Part shown: piece after piece, positions 1 through 7,216 of the stretch | How positions within the stretch are numbered: position 1 is the first letter of the stretch | Layout: each line of letters begins with the position of its first letter | Assembly: GCF_000423745.1 (NCBI RefSeq) | Contig: NZ_AUIO01000011.1 | Location: 1-64,000 of the forward strand | Direction of reading: 5' to 3' | Length of the DNA stretch: 64,000 bases | Source of the DNA: Streptococcus plurextorum DSM 22810 | GTDB lineage: Bacteria; Bacillota; Bacilli; Lactobacillales; Streptococcaceae | Program-made: the position numbers and the translations under genes | The notes under the pieces: model-generated | Told to the model about the DNA's origin: nothing | Seen by the model: the letters and a program-made list of their open reading frames with translations, nothing else | Databases searched by the model: none

Positions 1-16
1 ACCGAATAAAAAAACC

Positions 17-45
17 AAAAAGCCCGACTTTACGGGCTTTTTGTT
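17..45 (-). terminator. Terminator downstream of tRNA-Cys
   Basis: The inverted repeat AGCCCG/CGGGCT has an A-run on one side and a T-run on the other. It lies about 30 bases beyond the 3' end of the minus-strand tRNA gene and can work in either direction. Confidence 0.75.
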
Positions 46-75
46 CTGTTAAATCCTGTTAAATCAGGTACTGAA

Positions 76-146
76 AGGCGGTAGACGGATTTGAACCGAC
101 GATCAAGCTTTTGCAGAGCCGTGCCTTACCACTTGGCTATACCGCC
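76..146 (-). tRNA. tRNA-Cys (anticodon GCA)
   Basis: Read on the minus strand, the sequence folds as a cloverleaf. The acceptor arm GGCGGTA pairs with TACCGCC, the T-loop is GGTTCAAATCC, and the anticodon loop is CTGCAAA, giving GCA for cysteine. The discriminator base is U, as expected for tRNA-Cys, and CCA is not encoded. The length is 71 bases. Confidence 0.95.
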
Positions 147-199
147 ATAACAAGAATAATTCTATCGTAAAAAACAGTATCCGTCAAGTGCAAATTTTC

Positions 200-228
200 T
201 TGCTATTTATGGAAAAGTCTGCTATACT
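200..228 (+). promoter_or_regulatory. Promoter of rpsB-tsf
   Basis: The -35 box is TTGCTA (200-205) and the -10 box TATACT (223-228), with 17 bases between. A TGC extension precedes the -10 box. It lies about 118 bases upstream of rpsB. Confidence 0.75.
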
Positions 229-234
229 AAGTAA

Positions 235-345
235 GTTGTCTAACAACAAATACTCATCTTGGATCAATTGTGGTTCTGTTGCCGATAGGTTGAGCTGCGA
301 GTCGACGTCCGAGAGAGGAAAAAAACAAAAAAGGAGAAACTACTC
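235..345 (+). promoter_or_regulatory. Structured 5' leader of rpsB (candidate)
   Basis: About 110 transcribed bases precede rpsB, including a G/C-rich self-complementary stretch around 283-316 and a GGAG ribosome site just before the ATG. Ribosomal protein S2 leaders are autoregulatory in several bacteria. Here that role is inferred from length and foldability only, because no family consensus could be checked. Confidence 0.35.
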
Positions 346-1119
346 ATGGCAGTAATTTCAATGAAACAATTGCTCGAAGCTGGTGTTCACTTTGGTCACC
401 AAACTCGTCGCTGGAACCCTAAGATGGCTAAGTACATCTTCACAGAGCGTAACGGTATCCACGTTATTGACTTGCAACAAACAGTAAAATTGGCTGATCA
501 AGCTTATGATTTTATCCGTGATGCTGCAGCAAACGATGCTATCATCCTCTTTGTAGGTACTAAGAAGCAAGCTGCTGAAGCAGTTGCTGAAGAAGCAGTA
601 CGTTCAGGTCAATACTTCATCAACCACCGTTGGTTGGGTGGAACGCTTACAAACTGGGGAACTATCCAAAAACGTATCGCTCGTTTGAAAGAAATCAAAG
701 CAATGGAAGAAAACGGTACTTTTGATGTTCTTCCTAAGAAAGAAGTTGCTCTTCTTAACAAACAACGCGCACGTCTTGAGAAATTCTTGGGCGGTATCGA
801 AGATATGCCACGTATTCCAGATGTGATGTACGTTGTTGACCCACACAAAGAGCAAATCGCAGTTAAAGAAGCTAAAAAACTTGGTATCCCTGTAGTTGCT
901 ATGGTAGATACTAACGCAGATCCAGATGATATCGATGTTATCATCCCTGCTAACGATGATGCTATCCGCGCTGTTAAATTGATCACTGCGAAAATGGCAG
1001 ATGCTGTTATCGAGGGTCGTCAAGGTGAAGATGCGGCAGTTTCATTTGAAGCTGAGACTGTTGAAGTGGCTTCAGCAGAATCACTTGAAGAATTGGTTGA
1101 AGTTGTAGAAGGCAAATAA
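346..1119 (+). CDS. rpsB: 30S ribosomal protein S2
   Basis: This encodes small-subunit protein S2 (257 residues), which binds 16S rRNA near the head-body junction of the 30S subunit with S1. The N-terminus matches the S2 signature ([20 protein letters not shown]), and the internal stretch [12 protein letters not shown] and the motif DPHKEQIAV are typical. The tail after residue 230 is acidic, as in other streptococci. It is the first gene of an rpsB-tsf unit; a hairpin separates it from tsf. The start follows an AAGGAGAA ribosome site. Confidence 0.98.
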   Translation: MAVISMKQLLEAGVHFGHQTRRWNPKMAKYIFTERNGIHVIDLQQTVKLADQAYDFIRDAAANDAIILFVGTKKQAAEAVAEEAVRSGQYFINHRWLGGTLTNWGTIQKRIARLKEIKAMEENGTFDVLPKKEVALLNKQRARLEKFLGGIEDMPRIPDVMYVVDPHKEQIAVKEAKKLGIPVVAMVDTNADPDDIDVIIPANDDAIRAVKLITAKMADAVIEGRQGEDAAVSFEAETVEVASAESLEELVEVVEGK

Positions 1120-1150
1120 GCTAGTTACACAAAGATAAACTGAAACAACC

Positions 1151-1187
1151 TAGAGGGGCGGGGCTCAGCCCAGCTCCTCTATTTTTA
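1151..1187 (+). terminator. Attenuating hairpin between rpsB and tsf
   Basis: AGAGGGGC pairs imperfectly with the AGCTCCTCT side, with an inner GGGCT/AGCCC stem, followed by ATTTTTA. The U-run is short and the two genes are usually co-transcribed, so partial termination is likely. Confidence 0.6.
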
Positions 1188-1210
1188 CAAAAAACAAAAG
1201 GAGAACAGAC

Positions 1211-2251
1211 ATGGCAGAAATTACAGCAGCTCTCGTAAAAGAATTGCGTGAAAAATCAGGTGCTGGCGTTATGGACGCGAAAAAAGCATTGGTTGAAACT
1301 GAAGGTGATATCGAAAAAGCGATTGAATTGCTTCGCGAAAAAGGTATGGCTAAGGCAGCTAAGAAAGCTGACCGTGTAGCAGCTGAAGGTTTGACAGGTG
1401 TTTACGTTAACGGTAACGTAGCAGCAGTTATTGAAGTGAATGCTGAGACTGACTTCGTAGCGAAAAATGCACAATTCGTTGATTTGGTAAACGAAACAGC
1501 TAAAGTCATCGCTGAAGGTAAACCTGCAAACAACGAAGAAGCTCTTGCTTTGACAATGGCAAACGGTGAAACGCTTGAAGCAGCTTACATCAACGCAACA
1601 GCTACAATCGGTGAAAAAATTTCATTCCGTCGCTTTGCTCTTATCGAAAAAACAGATGCACAAGTATTTGGTGCATACCAACACAACGGTGGTCGCATCG
1701 GCGTTATCTCTGTTATCGAAGGTGGCGACGAAGCGCTTGCTAAACAAGTGTCAATGCATATCGCTGCCATGAAACCAACTGTGCTTTCATACACAGAGCT
1801 TGATGAGCAATTCGTCAAAGATGAATTGGCGCAACTTAACCACAAAATTGAGCAAGACAATGAGTCTCGTGCTATGGTTGACAAACCAGCCTTGCCACTT
1901 TTGAAATACGGTTCTAAAGCACAATTGACTGACGAAGTGATTGCAGCAGCTGAAGAAGCTATCAAAGCTGAACTTAAAGCAGAAGGCAAACCAGAACAAA
2001 TCTGGGATAAAATCCTTCCAGGTAAAATGGATCGTTTCTTGCTTGATAACACACAAGTTGACCAAGCTTATACACTTCTTGCACAAGTTTACATCATGGA
2101 TGACAGCAAAACTGTTGAAGCATACCTTGATTCAGTAAACGCAAAAGCAGTTGCATTTGCACGTTTTGAAGTTGGTGACGGTATCGAAAAAGCAGCAAAC
2201 GATTTCGAAGCAGAAGTTGCAGCAACTATGGCAGCAGCTTTGAATAACTAA
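1211..2251 (+). CDS. tsf: Translation elongation factor Ts
   Basis: EF-Ts (346 residues) is the guanine nucleotide exchange factor that regenerates EF-Tu-GTP in the cytosol. The N-terminal UBA-like domain starts [20 protein letters not shown]. The core follows with the TDFVAKN signature near residue 80, then the dimerisation region and a long C-terminal helical part. Its length fits the longer streptococcal form. Ribosome site AGGAGA lies before the ATG. Its terminator has been split by a mobile element immediately downstream. Confidence 0.98.
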   Translation: MAEITAALVKELREKSGAGVMDAKKALVETEGDIEKAIELLREKGMAKAAKKADRVAAEGLTGVYVNGNVAAVIEVNAETDFVAKNAQFVDLVNETAKVIAEGKPANNEEALALTMANGETLEAAYINATATIGEKISFRRFALIEKTDAQVFGAYQHNGGRIGVISVIEGGDEALAKQVSMHIAAMKPTVLSYTELDEQFVKDELAQLNHKIEQDNESRAMVDKPALPLLKYGSKAQLTDEVIAAAEEAIKAELKAEGKPEQIWDKILPGKMDRFLLDNTQVDQAYTLLAQVYIMDDSKTVEAYLDSVNAKAVAFARFEVGDGIEKAANDFEAEVAATMAAALNN

Positions 2252-2253
2252 TC

Positions 2254-2279
2254 TAAAAAAATCGAGCCTAGGCTCGATT
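2254..2279 (+). terminator. Left half-context of the tsf terminator (stem duplicated)
   Basis: A poly-A run is followed by a perfect 20-base palindrome (2260-2279). The expected T-run is missing here but follows the second copy of the palindrome at 8740-8759. Joining the two gives an A-run, the stem and a T-run, which is a complete intrinsic terminator. The original was therefore split by insertion with duplication of the stem. Confidence 0.8.
2260..2279. repeat. Target-site duplication, left copy (20 bp)
   Basis: The palindrome AATCGAGCCTAGGCTCGATT is identical to 8740-8759. Both neighbouring bases differ at each end, so the duplication is exactly 20 bp. Confidence 0.85.
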
Positions 2280-2294
2280 CAGATTGAAGACAAA
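2280..2294. repeat. Left terminal inverted repeat of the IS1182-type element
   Basis: CAGATTGAAGACAAA matches the reverse complement of 8725-8739 at 14 of 15 positions and abuts the target duplication. Confidence 0.75.
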
Positions 2295-2317
2295 CATCTC
2301 GCTTGATGTTTGTCTTT
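2286..2317. terminator. Terminator-like hairpin inside the IS left end
   Basis: AGACAAACATC pairs with GATGTTTGTCT around a short loop and is followed by TTTTT. It can stop transcription leaving tsf, replacing the split native terminator. Confidence 0.65.
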
Positions 2318-2393
2318 TTCTGTTTATTGGTCTGATAGTCGGTCTTTTTGCCAGAATAGTGGTTATTTGGACAATATAAAAAGGCTTCCCTGC
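2313..2393. repeat. 81-bp direct repeat, left copy (3' end of IS1182 transposase)
   Basis: It matches 7223-7303 at 78 of 81 positions in the same orientation. On the minus strand it encodes the last roughly 27 residues of the IS1182 transposase. It ends one base before the terminal repeat of the IS4-family element. Confidence 0.85.
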
Positions 2394-2440
2394 TCCAATG
2401 TCATTAAGTTAACATTCGTCAGTACATCTATACTGTTTAC

Positions 2441-2478
2441 TCTCAAGTATTTTTCTGATGTAATACTTGGGATTTTTG
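2441..2478. terminator. Hairpin near the left end of the IS4-family element
   Basis: CTCAAGTATT pairs with AATACTTGGG (one G-T pair) and is followed by ATTTTTG. It lies beyond the transposase stop and resembles a terminator. Confidence 0.4.
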
Positions 2479-2539
2479 TATTTAGTCAGCACAAAAAAGA
2501 GGCTTTCCATCCTTATTTTTTGTATTCATTTATCCGATT

Positions 2540-3089
2540 TTATGCTATTCTATAAGTGAAATCTACAAGCGTTTGATGACGAACTTCCCTCCTTGCTTGT
2601 CTATCAGGTCGAATTGGACAGAGGTAGGATTGGACGTAGATTTCAACTTGCTTGGAAGGTATTTGGTGACGGAAAAATAGACGACAAATATAGCAGGCAT
2701 CTGAAAAGCTGATTTTATATCTATACTTTGTTCTTCGCTCCCTAATGATGACCTTAGAAGCGGTCATTTTGACGGCATTGTAAAAGGTGAGGCGAGCGAA
2801 AATTTCCTGAAGAATTCCTTCCAGCTTTTTAGCGTGAAAACTCACCAGTCCAAGTGCATATTTCAAGTGACGAAAAGTGGTTTCTATGCCCCATCTACGG
2901 GTATAGAGGCTTTTTATATAGTCTACAGGTTTATCACAATTGGTCACGAGGGTCTCATACTTATTTGGAGCTATTTGAAACCGAATCATGCGAAAAGAAA
3001 GGGGGGAAAACTCTGTTTCAGCTCCCCTTTCCCATTCTTTAGGAAGAAAATCAAAGGTTTGATTGCTGGGAATAAACTTGTATTGATTC
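2540..3089 (-). pseudogene. IS4-family transposase, C-terminal fragment
   Basis: The minus-strand frame carries the C-terminal part of an IS4-family DDE transposase. It includes the YREK-like block YTRRWGIETTFRHLK with its R, E and K residues, and ends VDFTYRIA. It has no start of its own. The frame changes relative to the N-terminal part at the MITE junction, and residues expected between the ADRGYES block and NQYKFIP appear to be missing. The gene is therefore dead. Confidence 0.8.
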
Positions 3090-3255
3090 TTAGAACCTGT
3101 ATTCACAGTTCAGCACTTCCATCTAAGGCTAGTTTTTCAGCTACTCATCGTTAGTTTTTTTCAAAATACAGTCAGTATTCCCTCAAAAAACTGCCTTGAT
3201 TAGCGAAAAACTATCTCTTATATACAAGTACTTCACTTGTGAATACAGGTTCTAA
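3090..3255. mobile_element. MITE of 166 bp nested in the IS4-family transposase
   Basis: Perfect 18-bp terminal inverted repeats (TTAGAACCTGTATTCACA and complement) enclose a non-coding AT-rich core. A 5-bp duplication GATTC lies on both sides (3085-3089, 3256-3260). It has no transposase of its own and interrupts the IS4 reading frame just after the ADRGYES block. Confidence 0.8.
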
Positions 3256-3260
3256 GATTC

Positions 3261-3813
3261 ATACCCCCTATCGGCCACAATGAGTGCTTGTTCGAAAGAG
3301 AGAATTCTCCATCATTTCAATCAGAGCCTGCCGTTCATCAACATCTCGTCTCTCTTGAACCTAGGCATCGCAATAGAGCTCACTTTCCAAATCAAATAGT
3401 GCATCTAAGTGAAGGAGATTATAGGCTTTTCCACCTAATTTTGAAGGAAAATGAGAGGCTGTGTCCTCAGGAATGACTGGAATATGGATATCTAATCCAT
3501 CTACAGCCAGAATAGTGAGTTCTGTTTTTGGAAGAATAGCCTGCGTAAAGTTTTTGAAGAGCTTTTTAAAGGCTTGGTGCTTAATTTTATACTGATTTTG
3601 GACAAAAGCTGCCTTTGAAATGGGGAAGTCTTGATTGATAAGTTCTTTTGATAGTGTTTGACCGCCCATGTTTAGTATAGCGGAAACCATTTGTTGGAAG
3701 GAACATTTTCTGGAACGGGTAAAGTCTTTATCTGGTTGGACGATATAAGAAGAACTGTCGGATGAGAGTTGTGAGATGAAAGACTCTAGGATTGTTTGAA
3801 TAGACTGAACCAT
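3261..3813 (-). pseudogene. IS4-family transposase, N-terminal fragment
   Basis: The start at 3813 follows an AAGGAG ribosome site. The first 150 residues hold the first catalytic aspartate in LAVDGLDIHIP. After a stop near 3361 the homology continues in shifted frames (QERRDVDERQALIEMMENS, then VADRGYES), so at least two lesions precede the MITE. It forms one broken gene with 2540-3089. Confidence 0.75.
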
Positions 3814-3903
3814 GGGAAAACTCCTTTTTAATTTTAGACTATTAATTTATTGAAAAATAAAAAGACCCTATCCAATAAAAATTGGAGTAGGATCCTTAAC
3901 TTA

Positions 3904-4128
3904 ATGATATTGGCGAGACCTCTCTTTTTTAGCAATCAGATTTCTGAAGCACCGAACCTAGACGTATTGGAACATCTGTTGCTCATGATTATTTGGTTTT
4001 TCATGCTCTATCTTTGTTTTCGTTGTTACCAAAAGAGATGGTTTCATACTGTTTTTTGGTGGCTTCAATTTATACAGATTGTCTCCCTCTATACTTGGTA
4101 TATTATGGCTGATTTTTGTTTCGGGTAA
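3904..4128 (+). pseudogene. C-terminal fragment of a small membrane protein
   Basis: The open frame runs through the right terminal repeat of the IS4-family element, so its 5' part was replaced by the IS. What remains is about 70 residues with two hydrophobic segments (around LLLMIIWFFMLYLCF and FWWLQFIQIVSLYTWYIM), separated by a basic CYQKRW loop. No family was recognised. An in-frame ATG at 3904 lies inside the IS repeat and lacks a good ribosome site. It is probably not functional. Confidence 0.4.
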
Positions 4129-4202
4129 TATTCTGGGAAAAGTGATGGTATTTTATTACAATAAAATCATATACTATAAACCGAAAAAATTCTCAAACAA
4201 AA

Positions 4203-4254
4203 AAACTAAAGAGCTTGGGGCTAGGACTAGTTTTGTCCCAAACTCTTTTTAGTT
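4203..4254 (-). terminator. Terminator of the macrodomain-sirtuin operon
   Basis: AACTAAAGAG-CTTGGGG pairs with CCCAAACTCTTTTTAGTT. On the minus strand the stem is followed by a T-rich run. The sirtuin stop codon lies within the stem. Confidence 0.75.
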
Positions 4255-5157
4255 TACATAATTACTTATAGATTTTGATTCTATTCTTTGGCGAATTTCT
4301 TGTAGATTTTTACCAATATCACCATTAAGCTGTATTAATTGCTTTGAAAGTTCATCAGGATATGTAAACGTTTCTTGATTTAATGTAATAAACGTTGCTT
4401 GGGGATTAGTATAGGTCATTTGCAAAAAAGGATATTTAATGATACCTGGTGTATTCATGCCTACACCAAGTTCTAAATAAATGATTGCTTTTTTGCTATT
4501 TTCTTCCAAAAATTCGCTATACCTTTTTTGAGCTTTATGCCATCCTTCATCTTCAACAAAACGATTATCTATCCTTAGATTATTCGTCATAGGAGCACCA
4601 CACCTAGGACAAGTTGGTATAAGATTAGAAGAGATTTTCATTTCCATTTCAGATTCAACCATCTGATAAATCAACTCTTTGTTGTCATAGTTGGTATAAT
4701 GACAAGGAACCGAACATTGCATTAAACCATAATCCCCTTGTGTATAAAAAAGCCTTTTTTTATCAAATCCCGCTTTTTGTACTTGATGATCGACATTCGT
4801 TGATAAAATAAAATAATCCTTATGTTTAACAATGTCTAATAAATCGATATAGGGTTGACCAACTGGTGCTTCATAGCGATTAATAAAAATATGACGACTC
4901 CACCATGCCCAATATTCTTCCTTTGTAGCAAAAGGATAAAAGCCACCAGAATACATGTCTTCGATACCATACTTTTCTTTAAAATCAGAAAAATAGTGTT
5001 CAAAACGTTCACCATAATAAGTCAGACCTGCAGAGGCTGATAATCCTGCGCCAATACCAATGAGAACAGCATCTGCTTTTTCTAATTTTTTTACGATGTC
5101 ATTAATTTGCTCCGAGTAATCTTTTGTAGATTTTTTCATCTTCTTCTTTAAAAACAT
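4249..5157 (-). CDS. Class M sirtuin (SirTM), protein ADP-ribosyltransferase
   Basis: This NAD-dependent Sir2-fold protein (up to 302 residues) resembles the SirTM class, which ADP-ribosylates lipoylated GcvH-L in other Firmicutes. Visible are the NAD-binding GAGLSASAG (36-44), STNVDHQ (119-125), and TQGDYG (139-144) where ordinary sirtuins have a catalytic histidine. Zinc ligands C148, C152, C183 and C186 are present. The missing histidine argues against deacetylase activity. The frame overlaps the macrodomain gene by 56 bases; an internal ATG at residue 7 would reduce this to 38. The partner genes gcvH-L and lplA2 are absent here, so the substrate is open. Confidence 0.88.
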   Translation of the reverse strand: MFLKKKMKKSTKDYSEQINDIVKKLEKADAVLIGIGAGLSASAGLTYYGERFEHYFSDFKEKYGIEDMYSGGFYPFATKEEYWAWWSRHIFINRYEAPVGQPYIDLLDIVKHKDYFILSTNVDHQVQKAGFDKKRLFYTQGDYGLMQCSVPCHYTNYDNKELIYQMVESEMEMKISSNLIPTCPRCGAPMTNNLRIDNRFVEDEGWHKAQKRYSEFLEENSKKAIIYLELGVGMNTPGIIKYPFLQMTYTNPQATFITLNQETFTYPDELSKQLIQLNGDIGKNLQEIRQRIESKSISNYVN

Positions 5158-5881
5158 TGAATACCACCTTCATCTTGCTATCTGTCTCTTTTAAATATTC
5201 TTGAACAGTTGCTACTGCCAGTTCTGCTGCTCTCTCATGTGGAAAATGAAATTCTCCTGTTGAAATACAGCAAAATGCTAAACTGTTTAAACCATTAGCA
5301 TCTGCTAATTCTAAACAAGAGCGATAACTACTCATTAAATCTTTTTCATGATGAGATCGTAATCCACCATCAACAATAGGCCCAACTGTATGTAAAACAG
5401 ATTGACTCGGCAAATTATAAGCAGGGGTTATCTTCGCCTCACCCGTCTTTTCTAAGTGTCCTTGCTCTTTCATCTGCCGATAACATTCCTGCCGTAATTG
5501 AACACCTGCAAAAGTATGAATAGCATTATCAATACACTTGTGATTCGGATAAAAACAACCCAAAAGTTGGCTATTAGCAGCATTAACAATGCCATCTACT
5601 TTTAAGGTCGTAATATCACCTCTCCATAGGTATAATTGACCAGAACTCGGAGTCAAATCAGTCAATTTTGTGACTGTTTTTTGTGTTAACTCTTCTTGAA
5701 GGTAGGCATTTTGAATATCTAAAAACTCAGCCGACACAGTTTCTGGTGGGCGAACGTTAACCAAAGCTCGTAAAAGTACTTTTTGCTGTTCAACTTCATC
5801 AGGGATTACTATACCTGCATATTCTGCTTTTTCTGATAAGAGTATCTTTATTAAATACAATCGCCTTTGTTCTTGGTTCAT
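5102..5881 (-). CDS. Zinc-type macrodomain protein, probable ADP-ribosyl hydrolase
   Basis: The macrodomain (259 residues) belongs to the type found beside SirTM, where it removes ADP-ribose from the modified protein. A helical N-terminal region of about 80 residues precedes the macro fold: WRGDIT (86-91), NAAN (100-103), GCFYPNHKC (108-116) and STGEFHFP (207-214). C109, H114 and C116 fit the zinc ligands described for Zn-dependent macrodomains. The start has a strong AAGGAGGG site. It is translationally coupled to the sirtuin and lies 85 bases downstream of the NmrA-like gene, separated by a hairpin. Confidence 0.9.
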   Translation of the reverse strand: MNQEQRRLYLIKILLSEKAEYAGIVIPDEVEQQKVLLRALVNVRPPETVSAEFLDIQNAYLQEELTQKTVTKLTDLTPSSGQLYLWRGDITTLKVDGIVNAANSQLLGCFYPNHKCIDNAIHTFAGVQLRQECYRQMKEQGHLEKTGEAKITPAYNLPSQSVLHTVGPIVDGGLRSHHEKDLMSSYRSCLELADANGLNSLAFCCISTGEFHFPHERAAELAVATVQEYLKETDSKMKVVFNVFKEEDEKIYKRLLGAN

Positions 5882-5904
5882 TATTCCCTCCTTAATTAAT
5901 TGTT

Positions 5905-5940
5905 AAAGCGAGACTGAGAAAATCTCAATCTCGCTTTTTA
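5905..5940 (-). terminator. Terminator between the NmrA-like gene and the macrodomain gene
   Basis: A 15-base stem AAAGCGAGACTGAGA / TCTCAATCTCGCTTT (one mismatch) lies in the 85-base gap between two minus-strand genes, with T or A runs on both sides. Read-through would join the sirtuin pair to the Rrf2-controlled promoter. Confidence 0.7.
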
Positions 5941-5966
5941 TTATCAAAGTACTCTGCTTTTATTGA

Positions 5967-6602
5967 TTATTTACGAACGATACTGATACGTTCTTGGATG
6001 TGGTTCCCTTTTTCGATTTCGTCTGCAAAAGCAAGAGCGTAATCAGCATAACTAAGGATACTTTCACCCCGTTCATTTAATGTGAATTGATCACCTGCAA
6101 GAATATATTGACCTGTACGCTCACCTTCGGCTTGGAAGTCTGCAGCTGGGCTGACAAATGTCCATTTGACATCATTGCGTTTGCGAAGAACATCAAGTGC
6201 ATCCGTTTGTGCTTTAGCAAGTGCATAGTATTCTTTCGGAAAATCTGGAGTATCTACCAATTGAACGGTTAGCTCTGGATCAACATATAAGCTACCTGCA
6301 CCACCGACAACTACAAAACGAGCATCTGAATTAGCCATGATATCTGATAAGTGATTAATCACTTCAACATGCAGATGAAGAGTTTCAGGAGCCCAAGTAC
6401 CAAATGCGCTAACGACAACTTCAAAATCAGCTACATCTTCCTTTGTGATGGCAAATAAGTCTTTTTGAATATATGTTTGCGCTTTTGAAGCGTTTGTTTC
6501 TTCACGACTAAAACCTGTAACATCGTATCCACGACCTACAAGCTCTTCGATGATTAAACGAGCAACACGACCATTTGAACTAATTACTGCAACTTTTGAC
6601 AT
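5967..6602 (-). CDS. NmrA-like NAD(P)-binding oxidoreductase (copy 1)
   Basis: This is a single-domain atypical SDR of 211 residues. A nucleotide-binding segment lies at the N-terminus (VAVISSNGRVARLIIEELVG). The block VVVGGAGSLYVDPE follows, then WTFVSPAADF and GERTGQYIL. Such proteins bind NAD(P)H and act as quinone or flavin reductases or redox sensors; the substrate is unknown. The start is ATG at 6602 after a GGAGG site; an upstream TTG lies before that site and is less likely. It is paralogous to 38812-39441 and 55128-55754, and diverges from an Rrf2 gene. Confidence 0.8.
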   Translation of the reverse strand: MSKVAVISSNGRVARLIIEELVGRGYDVTGFSREETNASKAQTYIQKDLFAITKEDVADFEVVVSAFGTWAPETLHLHVEVINHLSDIMANSDARFVVVGGAGSLYVDPELTVQLVDTPDFPKEYYALAKAQTDALDVLRKRNDVKWTFVSPAADFQAEGERTGQYILAGDQFTLNERGESILSYADYALAFADEIEKGNHIQERISIVRK

Positions 6603-6631
6603 TATTTTTTCCTCCAAAAATGTTTTTACAG

Positions 6632-6654
6632 GTTGTAAATGATTTTATTACAAC
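6632..6654. promoter_or_regulatory. Rrf2 operator, proximal, for NmrA copy 1
   Basis: This is a perfect GTTGTAA-N9-TTACAAC palindrome, 10 bases downstream of the -10 box of the minus-strand NmrA promoter. The same palindrome occurs at the other two NmrA genes. Confidence 0.8.
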
Positions 6655-6664
6655 TGATGAATAA

Positions 6665-6703
6665 AGTATAACAGCTTCCAGATGTAATGTCAACAGTTAT
6701 AAC
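6665..6703 (-). promoter_or_regulatory. Promoter of NmrA copy 1 with distal operator
   Basis: On the minus strand, TTGACA (6693-6688) and TATACT (6670-6665) are separated by 17 bases. A degenerate operator GATGTAA-N9-TTATAAC (6681-6703) covers the -35 box. This matches the layout at the two paralogous promoters. Confidence 0.75.
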
Positions 6704-6710
6704 CCAAAAA

Positions 6711-6747
6711 GTTGAAATTTTTTTATTACAACAAAACATGGTATAAT
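6711..6747 (+). promoter_or_regulatory. Promoter of Rrf2 regulator 1 with imperfect operator
   Basis: An extended -10 box TGGTATAAT ends at 6747. Upstream lies GTTGAAA-N8-TTACAAC (6711-6732), one base shorter than the other operators, so autoregulation is likely but weaker. Confidence 0.5.
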
Positions 6748-6779
6748 GAGTATGGAAAAAAATAATAAAAGGAAACAAA

Positions 6780-7214
6780 ATGTCATATTCTACACGATTA
6801 GCTACTTCAGTTCATATCCTATTAGCCATCCATCATTTTGAAAACAGCGAGAAGGTAACGTCTACATTTCTTGCTGACAGTATTCAAACGAACCCTGTAA
6901 TTGTCCGCAATTTATTAGGAAAATTACAAAAATCTGGACTTGTGAAAGTGGAAGCTGGAGTAGGTGGAGCGCATTTAACGAAAAAGCCAGAGGAACTTAC
7001 TCTCTGGGATATTTTTTTAGCTGTTGAGGATCCTCATAAAACTATTTTGAAACCACATGATGATACCAATCCAAATTGTGAAGTTGGGCGTGTTGTTCAT
7101 TCTGTTCTTGATCCCCGTCTAAATGAGATTCACACCCAATTTCTACAATCATTAAAGGCAATTAATTTAGCTTCTCTCATCACAGATATGGACGATAAAA
7201 TAGCACAAAACTAG
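6780..7214 (+). CDS. Rrf2-family transcriptional regulator 1
   Basis: A winged-helix Rrf2 protein (144 residues) with the family N-terminus (YSTRLATSVHILLAIHH), recognition region TNPVIVRNLLGKLQKSGLV, and wing GVGGAHLTKKPEE. It has one cysteine, in the motif DTNPNCEVG, instead of the three that bind Fe-S clusters in IscR or NsrR. A thiol-based response is therefore inferred. It diverges from NmrA copy 1 and shares operator-rich intergenic DNA with it. The gene stops just before the IS1182 copy. Confidence 0.85.
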   Translation: MSYSTRLATSVHILLAIHHFENSEKVTSTFLADSIQTNPVIVRNLLGKLQKSGLVKVEAGVGGAHLTKKPEELTLWDIFLAVEDPHKTILKPHDDTNPNCEVGRVVHSVLDPRLNEIHTQFLQSLKAINLASLITDMDDKIAQN

Positions 7215-7216
7215 CC

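Larger units (their letters stand above)
2395..3913 (-). mobile_element. Decayed IS4-family insertion sequence
   Basis: Terminal inverted repeats CCAATGTCATTAAGTTAA (2395-2412) and the complement with one mismatch (3896-3913) bound 1.52 kb. This contains a broken minus-strand DDE transposase and a nested 166-bp MITE. No target duplication is visible: the left flank is the truncated IS1182 copy and the right flank a truncated membrane gene. The insertion was therefore probably followed by deletion or rearrangement. Confidence 0.75.

Noticed and set aside
604-1023. Long open frames antisense to rpsB
   Set aside because: They mirror a highly expressed ribosomal gene with biased codons and have no ribosome site or homology.
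2834-3154. Plus-strand frames over the IS4 transposase and MITE
   Set aside because: They run antisense to the transposase and cross the MITE boundary; no ribosome site.
6711-6732. GTTGAAA-N8-TTACAAC as a full operator
   Set aside because: The spacer is one base short and the left arm has a mismatch; kept only as a weak autoregulatory site.
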